From Nitrosomonas marina (GTDB taxonomy: Bacteria; Pseudomonadota; Gammaproteobacteria; Burkholderiales; Nitrosomonadaceae), in the NCBI RefSeq assembly GCF_900111605.1, contig NZ_FOIA01000015.1:1-64000 (forward strand): a DNA stretch of 64,000 nucleotides, written 5' to 3'. How positions within the stretch are numbered: position 1 is the first letter of the stretch; every line of letters begins with the position of its first letter. The notes beneath the pieces were generated by a model. It ran no database searches and had not been told where the DNA came from. It saw only the letters and a program-made list of their open reading frames with translations. Made by a program: the position numbers and the translations under genes. Shown here piece after piece: positions 27,220 through 37,062 of the stretch.

Positions 27220-27405
27220 TTGAAAATTTTAGCAGCGATATTATTTCTCATAATTTTGTACAGTCTCGGCTCGGCCTTATATTACATGTACAAAGATACA
27301 GGCAATTCGACACGTATGGTTAAATCATTAAGTATTCGCATCGGTGTTTCCTTGCTGTTGTTTATAATCATGATGATTTATACTTACTTTGAGCATATTG
27401 CCTGA
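27220..27405 (+). CDS. Twin-transmembrane protein, DUF2909 family
   Basis: A 61 aa protein with two hydrophobic helices (AAILFLIILYSLGSALYYMY and SLSIRIGVSLLLFIIMMIYT) separated by the polar stretch KDTGNSTRMVKS. This size and pattern fit DUF2909, a small membrane family of beta- and gammaproteobacteria often near cytochrome oxidase genes. The start is TTG at 27220 with a strong GGAGG ribosome-binding site 7 bases upstream. No function is known. Confidence 0.75.
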   Translation: MKILAAILFLIILYSLGSALYYMYKDTGNSTRMVKSLSIRIGVSLLLFIIMMIYTYFEHIA

Positions 27406-27483
27406 ATAAGCGATCATTGATTCTTAGGTTTTAAGTTAATACATACAATAAAAACCGGTTCCACTCGCCGGCTCTCCGAGAGA

Positions 27484-28722
27484 ATGAGAAAAACCATCCG
27501 AAATATGGATGTAGTAGTCGTTGGAGCCGGAGCAGCTGGGATGATGTGTGCCGCTGAAGCAGGTAAACGCGGACGTTCCGTTCTGCTGGTTGACCATGCA
27601 TCAAGACCAGCCGAAAAAATTCGTATTTCAGGAGGGGGTCGATGTAATTTTACAAACCTGCATACCGGTGCAGACAATTTTCTGTCAAGTAACCCGCATT
27701 TCTGTCGTTCGGCGCTTGCACGTTATACACCGCATGACTTTATTGCATTACTGGAAAAACACAATATACGTTACCACGAGAAAAAAAACGGACAGCTTTT
27801 TTGTAACAACAGTGCTCAACAGATCATAGAGATGCTCATGCATGAGTGTAATTTTGCCGGAGTCTCCTTTCAATCACCCTCAACAGTGTCAAAGATAGAG
27901 TATTCCGGATGCGGTTTCTCCGGTCAAAACAGGCACAAACGGTTTGTTATTCAGACAGAGCGTAATACGCTAGTTGCACATTCTCTGGTCATTGCCACTG
28001 GTGGTTTATCACTACCCCAAATTGGTGCGAGTGATTTTGGTTATCAAATAGCCAGACAGTTTGATATTCCAGTTACGCCGTTACGACCCGGACTGGTTGG
28101 TCTCACGGTCTCGTCAGACAAGCTCCCCGATTTTCAAAATATGCCGGGTGTAGCTATTGATTCTCGAGTAAGCTGGCAAAATAAGATTTCATTTAGAGAA
28201 AATCTTCTGTTAACACACCGTGGATTCAGTGGACCGGCAATTCTGCAAATTTCTTCATATTGGAAACCTGGCACGACAATCAGCATCGACTTACTGCCTC
28301 AAAACAGTCTGCAGGAAATTTTTATTACACAGCGACATAGCAAACAACAATTACATAATCTGCTCGCCGATTTCCTGCCGAAACGGTTTGTAAAAATATG
28401 GTGTGATTTTGTTCTGGAGCATTTATCACTTTCGCATTTAAAGGATGCGCCTGTCAGTCAGTATAATAATACCGCGTTGTCGCAAATAACCGAACTGATA
28501 CACAACTGGGAATTTGCTCCAAACGGAACAATGGGTTACAAGAAAGCTGAGGTAACACTAGGAGGCGTTGATACACACGCTCTGTCTTCGAGCACGATGG
28601 AAGTCAAACAAATTCCCGGTCTTTATTTTATCGGGGAAGTAGTTGATGTTACAGGACAGTTGGGTGGCTTTAATTTTCAGTGGGCCTGGTCATCGGGTCA
28701 CGCTGCAGGTCAGGTAGTATGA
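27484..28722 (+). CDS. NAD(P)/FAD-dependent oxidoreductase, HI0933/BaiN family
   Basis: A 412 aa flavoprotein of the HI0933 family. The Rossmann FAD motif is VVGAGAAGMMCAAEAGKRG (about residues 12-30), followed by the family signature RISGGGRCNFTN (about 47-58). ATGGLSLPQIGASDFGY and LTHRGFSGPAILQISSYW follow, and the C-terminal FAD contact is PGLYFIGEVVDVTGQLGGFN. Members are conserved but their physiological substrates are mostly unknown. The ATG at 27505 is a possible alternative start. Confidence 0.88.
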   Translation: MRKTIRNMDVVVVGAGAAGMMCAAEAGKRGRSVLLVDHASRPAEKIRISGGGRCNFTNLHTGADNFLSSNPHFCRSALARYTPHDFIALLEKHNIRYHEKKNGQLFCNNSAQQIIEMLMHECNFAGVSFQSPSTVSKIEYSGCGFSGQNRHKRFVIQTERNTLVAHSLVIATGGLSLPQIGASDFGYQIARQFDIPVTPLRPGLVGLTVSSDKLPDFQNMPGVAIDSRVSWQNKISFRENLLLTHRGFSGPAILQISSYWKPGTTISIDLLPQNSLQEIFITQRHSKQQLHNLLADFLPKRFVKIWCDFVLEHLSLSHLKDAPVSQYNNTALSQITELIHNWEFAPNGTMGYKKAEVTLGGVDTHALSSSTMEVKQIPGLYFIGEVVDVTGQLGGFNFQWAWSSGHAAGQVV

Positions 28723-28747
28723 AACACGCTACTCTGCGCTTGTCTGC

Positions 28748-29506
28748 TTATGAAGCAATCATACCCTTTTCATAACATACAGGGTCAAATTCAAATACGA
28801 CAGAAGAATCGTAAATTAATGCTTCATTATTCTTGTCCTTATAATCCACATGACTCAGGAAATGTTTCATGACATTAATACGTGTACGTTTTTTATTATC
28901 ACTATGCACAATATACCAGGGCGCAAAAACAAAATTAGTTTTGGCAAACATTGCATCTCTGGCCTCAGAATAGGCCTGCCATAGCGCCTGTGCCTTCTCA
29001 TCAATAGGACTTATCTTCCATTGCTTAAGAGGATCTTCTCGACGTGCGCTGAGCCGTTTTTTCTGTTCTTGTTTTGAAATATCGAGATAGTACTTAAAAA
29101 ACACCAAATCAGCATGTGTCAATAAATGTTCGAAATTAGCCACTTCATTCATGAATTTCAAATACTCATTTTTTCGACAGAACTTCATTACCTTTTCAAC
29201 ACCAGCCCGGTTATACCAGCTACGGTTAAAAAAAACAATTTCCCCAGAAACTGGCAAATGCGGAACGAAACGTTGAAAATACCATGCACTTTTTTCACGG
29301 TCCGATGGCGCGCCTAATGCAACTGTTCGTACTTCTCTTGGACTCAGGTGTTCGCTGAACCGCTTGATGGTTCCATCTTTACCGGCTGCATCTCTGCCCT
29401 CAAAAAGCAAACAAACTTTACGGCCATTTTCAATTACGCTTTTGTGAAACTTAACCAGTTCTACCTGTAGTGCATACAGTTCTTGCTTGTATAGTTTCTT
29501 ATCCAC
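28748..29506 (-). CDS. ppk2: Polyphosphate kinase 2
   Basis: PPK2 enzymes move phosphate between polyphosphate and nucleotides. The P-loop LLFEGRDAAGKDGTIKRFSE (about residues 33-52), the PSDREKSAWYFQRFVPHLP segment, FFNRSWYNRAGVE (about 93-105) and the lid region (KKRLSARREDPLKQWKISP) are all present. The single domain and 252 aa length indicate the one-domain class. Class (ADP- or AMP-preferring) cannot be set by eye. It lies 16 bases downstream of ychJ on the minus strand, converging on the FAD gene. Confidence 0.93.
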   Translation of the reverse strand: MDKKLYKQELYALQVELVKFHKSVIENGRKVCLLFEGRDAAGKDGTIKRFSEHLSPREVRTVALGAPSDREKSAWYFQRFVPHLPVSGEIVFFNRSWYNRAGVEKVMKFCRKNEYLKFMNEVANFEHLLTHADLVFFKYYLDISKQEQKKRLSARREDPLKQWKISPIDEKAQALWQAYSEARDAMFAKTNFVFAPWYIVHSDNKKRTRINVMKHFLSHVDYKDKNNEALIYDSSVVFEFDPVCYEKGMIAS

Positions 29507-29522
29507 GATATTCAGTACAACA

Positions 29523-29918
29523 TTACGGTTTTTTTACACAATCACCATCAACATAAAACCACCGTTCTTTTTCAAATACAAACCGACTAATTTCGTGCAA
29601 CCGATAAGCGCGCCCGGCAATTTTGTAACGCGCTATGAATTCTACAAGCGCAAGTTTCGGTGACAGCTGTTTATGTTGTTTGACAGAAAGATTCAACCAT
29701 TTTTGACGAGAAGTCAATTCTAATGACAAGGGACGTGTTTCAGGATGCCATGTCTCTAACAGATAATCCTTACGATACAAGGTGTATGCCGAATAACGAG
29801 AGCGCATTAATTCTTCGGCGTTCTCAGGCACTTGCCCCATGTCTAGATAACGGCCACAACAATTAACATAAACTGTACTGAGACCGCATATGCAGCTGGC
29901 GCCCGCTTCTATATTCAT
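29523..29918 (-). CDS. YchJ/UPF0225 family protein
   Basis: A 131 aa protein of the YchJ family. The cysteine-rich N-terminus (CICGLSTVYVNCCGRYLD, a SEC-C-like zinc site) is followed by AEELMRSRYSAYTLYRKDYL (about residues 33-52) and the C-terminal NTF2-like fold with VEFIARYKIAGRAYRLHE. The ribosome-binding site AAAGGAG is strong. It is upstream of ppk2 and likely co-transcribed. Function is unknown; a Fur-box-like palindrome lies about 260 bases upstream. Confidence 0.85.
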   Translation of the reverse strand: MNIEAGASCICGLSTVYVNCCGRYLDMGQVPENAEELMRSRYSAYTLYRKDYLLETWHPETRPLSLELTSRQKWLNLSVKQHKQLSPKLALVEFIARYKIAGRAYRLHEISRFVFEKERWFYVDGDCVKKP

Positions 29919-30179
29919 GATCCAAACACTCCTTTAAAGAACACAAGGAAAATCATTAACAGTGTCGGAAATGGCTTATATTAAGGGGTATGTATCGTTT
30001 GTAATCAGTCGATTAGTTCACACACAATAGAAAAATGTGAAAGCAAGCCACCATTCCGGAACATACCCTCATGAAATCAGTCTTTTTATTGTTTTTAATA
30101 GTCAATGTAGTCATGCCATAATAGTACTATTCACATGACGTTTATTGTTGTTTTCTGGCGATTGTAATTATTTACAAAC

Positions 30180-30198
30180 GCATATGATAATCATTGTG
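30180..30198. promoter_or_regulatory. Fur-box-like palindrome between pnp and ychJ
   Basis: The core TGATAATCATT is an uninterrupted match to the centre of the Fur consensus, and 14 of 19 positions agree overall. It lies in a 382-base gap (29919-30300) that otherwise holds no gene I can support. It may control ychJ-ppk2 (minus strand) or an undetected small RNA. Confidence 0.5.
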
Positions 30199-30300
30199 AA
30201 GGCAGGGGCGAAAACATTCTTACCACCTGTACAATCGATTGATGTTTGAAATAACTAGCAGCCGTATTAAATAAAGCAGATCAACATATTGTTATAAATA

Positions 30301-32445
30301 TCAATTCTCCGTTGTATCCGTCATTTCAACGGTATTTTCCGTTGACCCGGCGTCATTTTCTTCATTTGCAACTGCTTTCATACTCAAACGAAGCCGACCT
30401 TTATCATCTGCTTCGAGAACCTTGACACGCACAGACTGACCTTCACTCAGATGATCGGTAACGCTATTTACCCGCTCATTAGCGATCTGGGAAATATGTA
30501 ATAAACCGTCTTTGCCAGGTAATACACTGACAATTGCCCCGAAATCAAGCAACTTCAATACGGTGCCATCATAAATCCGCCCAACTTCCACTTCTGCTGT
30601 CAAATCCTCAATGCGTTTCTTTGCCAGTTCACCATTTTCTGCATTGACACATGCAATAGTGACCTGCCCATCGTCGGTGATGTCGATCGTCGTACCTGTC
30701 TCTTCTGTTAATGTTCGAATTACCGCGCCTCCCTTTCCAATCACATCACGAATTTTTTCAGGGTTTATTTTTATTTTTATGATGCGTGGTGCATGGATAG
30801 AAATACTGTCGCGTGTCACCGGCATAACTTCTTTCATGATATCGAGTATATGCATACGCCCTTCACGTGCCTGTAACAACGCTGCATGCATAATCTCTTT
30901 GGTAATGCCCTGTATTTTGATATCCATTTGTAAAGCGGTAATGCCTTTATCAGTTCCAGCCACCTTGAAATCCATATCTCCAAGATGATCTTCATCGCCT
31001 AGAATATCGGTTAACACTGCAAAGCGGTTGCTTTCTTTAATCAAACCCATGGCTATACCCGCAACATGTGCTTTTAATGGCACACCGGCATCCATTAATG
31101 CGAGGCAACCACCGCATACCGAGGCCATGGAACTGGAGCCATTAGACTCGGTTATTTCCGAAACAACCCGAAGTGAATAACCAAATTCCTCCTGTGAAGG
31201 AAGCACAGGCACCAGCGCGCGTTTCGCCAAACGTCCATGCCCGATTTCTCGCCGCTTTGGAGAACCGACACGCCCGGTCTCACCCGTCGCATACGGGGGC
31301 ATGTTGTAATGCAGCATAAAACGTTCAGAATAATCACCCTGCAACGAATCTATTTTTTGTTCATCACGCGCCGTGCCAAGTGTAGCCACTGCCAATGACT
31401 GCGTTTCGCCGCGGGTAAAAAGCGCCGAACCATGCGTTCGCGGCAAAACACCGCTGCGAATGGTGATGGGCCTGACTGTTCGTGTACCGCGACCGTCAAT
31501 TCGGGGCTCACCATCCAGGATTTGATTACGCACAATACTTGATTCAAGCGCAAAAAAAGCCTGCTCAAAAGCACTTTGTTCCGGTCCATCCTCATTTCCA
31601 ACGCCAAGCGTTTCTATGCTTTTCTGACGTATGGATGCAATTGCTTCCGTCCGCGCCTGCTTCTGCCTGATTTGAAAAGCTTCTCGTAACGCAACTTCGG
31701 CGATTTCTGAAACCATTTTTTGCAAAGCCGTATCTTTTTCTGATGGGGTCCAGTCCCAGGCGGTAACGCCGGCCTCATCTGCCAGTTCATTAATTGCATC
31801 TATCACTGCCTGCATCTGTTCATGACCGTATACAACGGCGCCCAGCATGATATCTTCAGACAACTCCATGGCTTCGGACTCGACCATTAACACAGCGCGT
31901 TGAGTTCCGGCAACAACGAGATTCAACTGAGTATCTTTCAATTCGGCCGTTGTCGGGTTTAAAACATATTTATCATTAATATAGCCAACACGCGCGGCGC
32001 CAATGGGTCCGTCAAACGGAATTCCTGACAGAACCAGCGCCGCAGATGTTCCGATGATTGCAGGAATATCGGCATCTACGTCTTCGTTGGATGACAAAAC
32101 GGTAGCCACGACCTGCACCTCGTTATAAAAACCCTCGGGGAAAAGCGGTCGTATCGGACGATCAATAAGACGAGAGGTCAATGTTTCTTTTTCTGATGGG
32201 CGGCCTTCCCGCTTAAAAAAACTACCAGGAATCCTCCCAGCAGCATAAAATTTTTCCTGATAATCAACTGTCAGCGGGAAAAAATCCTGCCCCGGGCTTA
32301 CTTGTTTTGCACCTACAACTGTCACAAGTACAACAGTATCATCCATAGACACCATCACCGCACCGTGTGCCTGCCTGGCGATTTCACCTGTTTCCAGAGT
32401 GAGCTGGTGTCGTCCGTATGTAATACTTTTCTTAATCGATTTCAA
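30301..32445 (-). CDS. pnp: Polyribonucleotide nucleotidyltransferase (PNPase)
   Basis: Phosphorolytic 3'-5' exoribonuclease of the RNA degradosome. Two RNase PH domains are visible (first around [20 protein letters not shown], second around [19 protein letters not shown]), then a KH domain ([16 protein letters not shown], about residues 563-578) and a C-terminal S1 domain ([19 protein letters not shown]). The length is 714 aa. The start is TTG at 32445 with an AGGAC ribosome-binding site. It follows rpsO, the conserved rpsO-pnp order. Confidence 0.97.
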   Translation of the reverse strand: MKSIKKSITYGRHQLTLETGEIARQAHGAVMVSMDDTVVLVTVVGAKQVSPGQDFFPLTVDYQEKFYAAGRIPGSFFKREGRPSEKETLTSRLIDRPIRPLFPEGFYNEVQVVATVLSSNEDVDADIPAIIGTSAALVLSGIPFDGPIGAARVGYINDKYVLNPTTAELKDTQLNLVVAGTQRAVLMVESEAMELSEDIMLGAVVYGHEQMQAVIDAINELADEAGVTAWDWTPSEKDTALQKMVSEIAEVALREAFQIRQKQARTEAIASIRQKSIETLGVGNEDGPEQSAFEQAFFALESSIVRNQILDGEPRIDGRGTRTVRPITIRSGVLPRTHGSALFTRGETQSLAVATLGTARDEQKIDSLQGDYSERFMLHYNMPPYATGETGRVGSPKRREIGHGRLAKRALVPVLPSQEEFGYSLRVVSEITESNGSSSMASVCGGCLALMDAGVPLKAHVAGIAMGLIKESNRFAVLTDILGDEDHLGDMDFKVAGTDKGITALQMDIKIQGITKEIMHAALLQAREGRMHILDIMKEVMPVTRDSISIHAPRIIKIKINPEKIRDVIGKGGAVIRTLTEETGTTIDITDDGQVTIACVNAENGELAKKRIEDLTAEVEVGRIYDGTVLKLLDFGAIVSVLPGKDGLLHISQIANERVNSVTDHLSEGQSVRVKVLEADDKGRLRLSMKAVANEENDAGSTENTVEMTDTTEN

Positions 32446-32536
32446 TTAACAGTCCTTTTGTAAATTCGACGCTGACAGAGATGGGCGTATTCAGGTTACG
32501 CGTCATCCCAAGCGAGTGGTTATTATTCTGGTGTAT

Positions 32537-32806
32537 CTATTTTCGTAGGCCAAGGCGATCAATCAGCGTTTTGTAAGTGTTAATATTCTGGCGTTTAAGA
32601 TAATCAAGCAATTTACGTCGACGACCAACCATACGCAGTAAGCCGCGTCGCGAATGATGATCTTTGACATGTATTTTAAAATGGTCGATTAAATCGTTGA
32701 TGCGCGCGGTTAACAGCGCTACCTGTACTTCCGGCGATCCGGTATCACCTTCTCCTCTTTGAAAATCCCGCATAACACGCGTTTTTTGATCAGTCGTTAC
32801 TGACAT
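32537..32806 (-). CDS. rpsO: 30S ribosomal protein S15
   Basis: An 89 aa primary 16S-rRNA-binding protein of the small subunit. Signature segments are [18 protein letters not shown] (about residues 21-38), [16 protein letters not shown] and the C-terminal [18 protein letters not shown] ribosome-binding site precedes the ATG. It sits 91 bases upstream of pnp in the standard order. Confidence 0.98.
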   Translation of the reverse strand: MSVTTDQKTRVMRDFQRGEGDTGSPEVQVALLTARINDLIDHFKIHVKDHHSRRGLLRMVGRRRKLLDYLKRQNINTYKTLIDRLGLRK

Positions 32807-33049
32807 ACATTTCTCCAGTTAAAACAAATGTAAAAATTTTGTAAAAATCGTGAATTTTACTCCTTAATATGAACCTTGTCCAAAACAGATCAACATTCGG
32901 ATTGCCTGCAGTTTTTATTTAAAATTCTGCTAGCAGCATGAATCGGATGACAAGGCTTTAATAATTCATTTTTACTTCTTCAATTTTCCCGGCCTATACT
33001 TAGTGCACATAAAAATGATTAACGGTAGACAGAGCTGTAGATTCCAGTG

Positions 33050-34528
33050 CTAACCTGTTTGCGTCTCCCCAGCCAAAACCTGAGTTTCCTCTTCATCATT
33101 TCCGGAAGGGTTGGTAAACTGGTCATTCAGCTCCTGTATATAATCATTCGATTCATCAACAATTTCATCAATCGTACGCTCCGTGACTTCATTCCACCCG
33201 GCTGGTTTTTTGAAAAGCATTGACCGGTAAGCAGCTGTACTTTTACTAAAGGCACCGATATATTGTTTACATGCCTCGTGATCATTTCCCATATCCTCAG
33301 CAAGTTTCTTTTTGATCCTGTCAGCTACACGCTTACGCACTGTAAAGTGAACAATAATCAGAACAAGCAACCCTGCAAGCAATGTGGCTTCCGAAAAAGA
33401 TTCAGTTCCGGGCACCAATGTACCCAATAAACCCCAGGAATCAGACAAATGCAGGCCGACGCCGACAATCAGGGCAAGCGCTGAAATGATAATGCCATCG
33501 AACAGTAGCACTTTATTCTTCCATTCAGTGAGCATTTCTGTCAGTTTCACGACAATTTGATTCTTAATCGACTTTGCTGTCTGCTCGAGTTTGCCAACAA
33601 TACGGTACGAGCGTTCCACTTCAATTTGCTGCATGCGTGTATAGATATCCTTTAAATCTTCCTCCCGTTTTTTTTCAAACCGTTCCTTTACCCTGGGATC
33701 GCTGATCGGCACCGCCACATCCGGATTGTAGATTCGATAAAAACGGCCTGCTATCAATCCGACTTCAGCAAGTGATCGCTGCCAAGCAGATACCACTTCT
33801 TCGGGATTATCTTCCTGAGCAGTTACATCCATTTGATTGAGAATATAGAGAAATTTGTTGGCGTCAGCACGGTTAACACTCGCCGATACCAAATAAGCAA
33901 GCGTATCCTGCATCGCTTTCGGTTCTGGATGACGTGCATCAAAGAATACCAATACCAGATCGGAAAGATTGATTATATGCTGAGTTAGGCGCAGCGTTGA
34001 AGCACGCTGACTATCAGCGTCAAAACCCGGAGAATCAATCAGAATCTTTCCACGAATATTTTCCGATGGACAGGTTTTCAATTGGAGGTAGGCGTCGATT
34101 CTTTCCTGTCCTGCTTCAGAAATTTCTTCAATACTTTTACTAATATGAAAAAAAGGGAAACGCGGGTCCGCATCAAGCGCTACTCCCGGTAATGTTTTTG
34201 CTTCGTTATGACGGCTGTAACATATGACGGTAAACTTGTCATCGACTGCCTGGTTACCCGTTCGTTGCAATTTCATGCCCAAATGTGAATTGATGAACGT
34301 TGATTTACCTGCCGAAAATGTACCCAGAACGGCGATCATTGGCCACCAGGTTACACAAGTAGCAAAAGATTCATCTCGGTTTAACAATCCCATGCTATAA
34401 GCAATATAATCCATTTTCCGAAAACTTTTAACGGCCTTGGCAAGCACCGGATTATCCGGGTGCTCATCAGCCAAGTGTTTTTCCAGGCTGTTGAGAAGTT
34501 TGTTTATTTGAGTTGAACTATATGACAT
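33050..34528 (-). CDS. Dynamin-family GTPase with membrane helices
   Basis: A 492 aa large GTPase of the dynamin superfamily. G1 is VLGTFSAGKSTFIN (about residues 69-82), G3 is LIDSPGFDADSQRAST (about 160-175), and G4 is NQMD in FLYILNQMDVT. Two adjacent hydrophobic helices near residues 345-400 (ILSALALIVGVG-like and ATLLAGLLVLIIVHFTV) would anchor it in the inner membrane, followed by a helical tail. A ribosome-binding site AAGGGG precedes the ATG. Bacterial relatives act in membrane remodelling or stress protection; the exact role here is unknown. It appears monocistronic. Confidence 0.83.
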   Translation of the reverse strand: MSYSSTQINKLLNSLEKHLADEHPDNPVLAKAVKSFRKMDYIAYSMGLLNRDESFATCVTWWPMIAVLGTFSAGKSTFINSHLGMKLQRTGNQAVDDKFTVICYSRHNEAKTLPGVALDADPRFPFFHISKSIEEISEAGQERIDAYLQLKTCPSENIRGKILIDSPGFDADSQRASTLRLTQHIINLSDLVLVFFDARHPEPKAMQDTLAYLVSASVNRADANKFLYILNQMDVTAQEDNPEEVVSAWQRSLAEVGLIAGRFYRIYNPDVAVPISDPRVKERFEKKREEDLKDIYTRMQQIEVERSYRIVGKLEQTAKSIKNQIVVKLTEMLTEWKNKVLLFDGIIISALALIVGVGLHLSDSWGLLGTLVPGTESFSEATLLAGLLVLIIVHFTVRKRVADRIKKKLAEDMGNDHEACKQYIGAFSKSTAAYRSMLFKKPAGWNEVTERTIDEIVDESNDYIQELNDQFTNPSGNDEEETQVLAGETQTG

Positions 34529-34980
34529 ATAAGCCCCTTTTCTTTTTTATAAAAGGCATCACGCTAAAGATACCCACAAAAAATCGCAAATAAAATTTTC
34601 TTGACTGACATTACCGAATGAATAGCATGTATCTGTACATTTGAATTATCTGGCATTTTCACATTCTCTATTAGAGTGAAAAAAACCATGTACGCATGAA
34701 GATCGGATAATTGCTGTTTCATATTCGAAACAACACAACTTAAGTAAGTAAAATTTCAGTAAAATTCAAGAACCAAGCGATGCGATTCTACCAAGAACAA
34801 GCTTGGCTTACCAGCAATTGGTCACGCTGAAAATTTGCTGTTGTGAAAATGCCCATTCTTTGTTAACAATCCATATTTTTAACCTACTATTTATTCCCTA
34901 TTAAACAAAGAAACAATTGCGGTGCACTTGTCACGATTTAATGATCGCAAAAACCCCTGACAGATTATACAAGGCAAACC
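34529..34980. other. Intergenic region between divergent GTPase and DUF502 genes
   Basis: 452 AT-rich bases between two divergently transcribed genes. It should contain both promoters, but I see no repeat, known regulatory site or small gene that can be supported. Confidence 0.5.
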
Positions 34981-35697
34981 ATGAGTAATGATCAAAATAA
35001 TAATACACAGCATCAGGAACGCTCAGCTCACGTCGGGCGTTATGTATTAATTGGTGCACTGACAGTCGCACCACTCTGGATAACCTGGCTGGTTTTTGAA
35101 TTTGTCTTGAAAATGCTGGCCCAGATGGGTGAACCCTTGCTGAGAGGACTTGCACGCGCTGTTCGTCCGCATTCGGATACAATTGCCAACTGGTTGCTTG
35201 ACTCCAGTTTTCAGCAAGGGGTTGCCGCACTGTTAACCATTGCCGGACTGTACGGAATCGGGCTGCTCGCTTCGTTTGTAATCGGGAAAAAGGTGATTGA
35301 TCTTTACGAGGATATTCTTGCCCGACTGCCGTTGGTTCAAACTATCTATGGCGCCACCAAACGTTTCCTCAATACATTGAGCAAGCCACCCGTCACGGGG
35401 CGCAGAGTCGTTCTGATTAACTTTCCATCTTCGGAAATGAAGGCTATCGGGTTTATCACTAAAGTGCTGCACGACACAGAAACCGGCGAAAAACTCGCAG
35501 CAGTTTATGTGCCCACCTCACCCAACCCGACTTCAGGCTACATAGAAATTGTACCGATTAAGAATATTATTATGACCGACTGGAGTACTGAAGAAGCTAT
35601 GACATTTGTTGTTACCGGTGGAACAAATTCTCCGGAGAAAATACACTTTTCGAGTCCGGACAATATCACAAGAGATATGCACAAAGGATCAGACTGA
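34981..35697 (+). CDS. DUF502 family membrane protein
   Basis: A 238 aa protein of DUF502. Two membrane helices lie near residues 20-45 (YVLIGALTVAPLWITWLVFE) and 78-100 (GVAALLTIAGLYGIGLLASF). They are followed by the family's IPLVQTIYGATKR-type motif, here LPLVQTIYGATKRFLNTLS (about 117-135), then FITKVLHDTETGEKLAAVYV and PTSPNPTSGYIEIV. Family function is unknown. An AAGG ribosome-binding site is close to the ATG. Confidence 0.87.
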   Translation: MSNDQNNNTQHQERSAHVGRYVLIGALTVAPLWITWLVFEFVLKMLAQMGEPLLRGLARAVRPHSDTIANWLLDSSFQQGVAALLTIAGLYGIGLLASFVIGKKVIDLYEDILARLPLVQTIYGATKRFLNTLSKPPVTGRRVVLINFPSSEMKAIGFITKVLHDTETGEKLAAVYVPTSPNPTSGYIEIVPIKNIIMTDWSTEEAMTFVVTGGTNSPEKIHFSSPDNITRDMHKGSD

Positions 35698-35864
35698 TTC
35701 GTGGCATCTACATCTACTGTAATCCCTGACAAATTGCTTCAGAAAATGTTATTTTCAGCCGTTATCAATAAAACTTCTAAACCCTGATAGAATTGTGGAT
35801 TGAAAAAAACAAACTATCCCAAAAGTATCCCTCAGACTGACCCAACTGGAAAACAACAGGAACA

Positions 35865-37043
35865 ATGGATACAAATTTAAAATGGCTTGATCTTGATTCA
35901 TTCGATACCGATGATCGCCAGAAAATAACAAATTCGATTAGCCATTTTATTAAAAACCATCCAGATGCCGGTATGGACCATAATCTTGACTGGTTGACGA
36001 CAAAATGCGGCCCTGGAAAATCTGTAAAAGTCTTTGTCAATCTCGCACAAGATGGTTCGATAAATGGCTATGCGCCTTTTTTTATACACCCGTCTGCCTT
36101 AAGCTTCAGTCTGTTTGGCATCGCGTTATTTGACTATCGTGTTAATCGCTATGCTATTACGGCGCAACCGCTACTGGCTAATAACCAGTCGTCACCAGAG
36201 ACTTTATTCGAAAGCCTTTTTTGTGAAATGCACAGGATTTTGAATTCCCGCGATGTTTTGTTCGGTCTCGGCGTTGCACTCGAGTCCAGTTTCGGGCGAT
36301 TTATGATCGACAATAAAGCACTTTCAAAGAAATATCTGGTGCTGCCATATGGCGATGCGTATCAAAGACGGACAATTCGACTACCGGAAGATCTCGAAAA
36401 GTATATTAGTGGCCTTGGTTACAGTACACGTTATGAGGTACGTCGCGCGATAAGAAAATTGAATAAACAGGCCACCGTTGCATATCGTGTTTATACGCGG
36501 CCTGAAGATGTAGCGGAGCTGGTACGATTACTACATTCGATTTCGGTCAAAACCTACCAGCATCAGTTGCTTAATCTGGGAATTTCAGAGGATGAAGAGA
36601 CATATCGCAATTTGTCTTTTGCAGCTGAGAAAGGTTGGCTAAGAAGTCTGATACTTTTCTGCGACGATAAGCCAGTCGCATTTGAGCATGGTTTTTTTTA
36701 TCATAATGTCTATTATCTGACCCACATGGGATATGATCCAGACTGGTCAAAATCGTCTGTAGGAACAATCGCCCATATCTATACAGTCGAACACTTGATT
36801 CAAAGAGGCGCCATACAATTTGATTTTTTGTATGGCGACAATGGCAGTAAAAAAAGATTAAGTAACGAAAGCCATCAAGAGCAAAACTTTTACCTTGTTC
36901 CGCGTGTATTTCCGTTATCTACAATCGCGTATGCATTACGATTATTCAATACAACGACAGGCCGAGTTGGTCAATTTCTGGAAAAATACGGTATCAAATC
37001 CAAGCTGCGACGCTTCCTTCGACGAAAAACGACACAATCCTAA
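35865..37043 (+). CDS. FemAB/BioF2-type GNAT acyltransferase (copy 1)
   Basis: A 392 aa protein with a C-terminal BioF2-like GNAT domain. It is recognised by YISGLGYSTRYEVRRAIRKL (about residues 179-198), SVKTYQHQLLN, AEKGWLRSLILFCDDKPVAF and YYLTHMGYDPDWSKSSVGT. The N-terminal half is a second acyltransferase-like lobe, as in FemAB proteins. These enzymes transfer acyl or aminoacyl groups and are frequent in exopolysaccharide and surface-glycan loci. A tandem paralogue follows 19 bases later. The acceptor is unknown. An AGGAACA ribosome-binding site precedes the ATG. Confidence 0.78.
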   Translation: MDTNLKWLDLDSFDTDDRQKITNSISHFIKNHPDAGMDHNLDWLTTKCGPGKSVKVFVNLAQDGSINGYAPFFIHPSALSFSLFGIALFDYRVNRYAITAQPLLANNQSSPETLFESLFCEMHRILNSRDVLFGLGVALESSFGRFMIDNKALSKKYLVLPYGDAYQRRTIRLPEDLEKYISGLGYSTRYEVRRAIRKLNKQATVAYRVYTRPEDVAELVRLLHSISVKTYQHQLLNLGISEDEETYRNLSFAAEKGWLRSLILFCDDKPVAFEHGFFYHNVYYLTHMGYDPDWSKSSVGTIAHIYTVEHLIQRGAIQFDFLYGDNGSKKRLSNESHQEQNFYLVPRVFPLSTIAYALRLFNTTTGRVGQFLEKYGIKSKLRRFLRRKTTQS

Positions 37044-37062
37044 ATTTTATTGATAAGTGAAT

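Noticed and set aside
35865..37043. Housekeeping FemX/lipid II aminoacyltransferase
   Set aside because: The domain pattern is BioF2-like GNAT and occurs as a diverged tandem pair; nothing ties it to lipid II.
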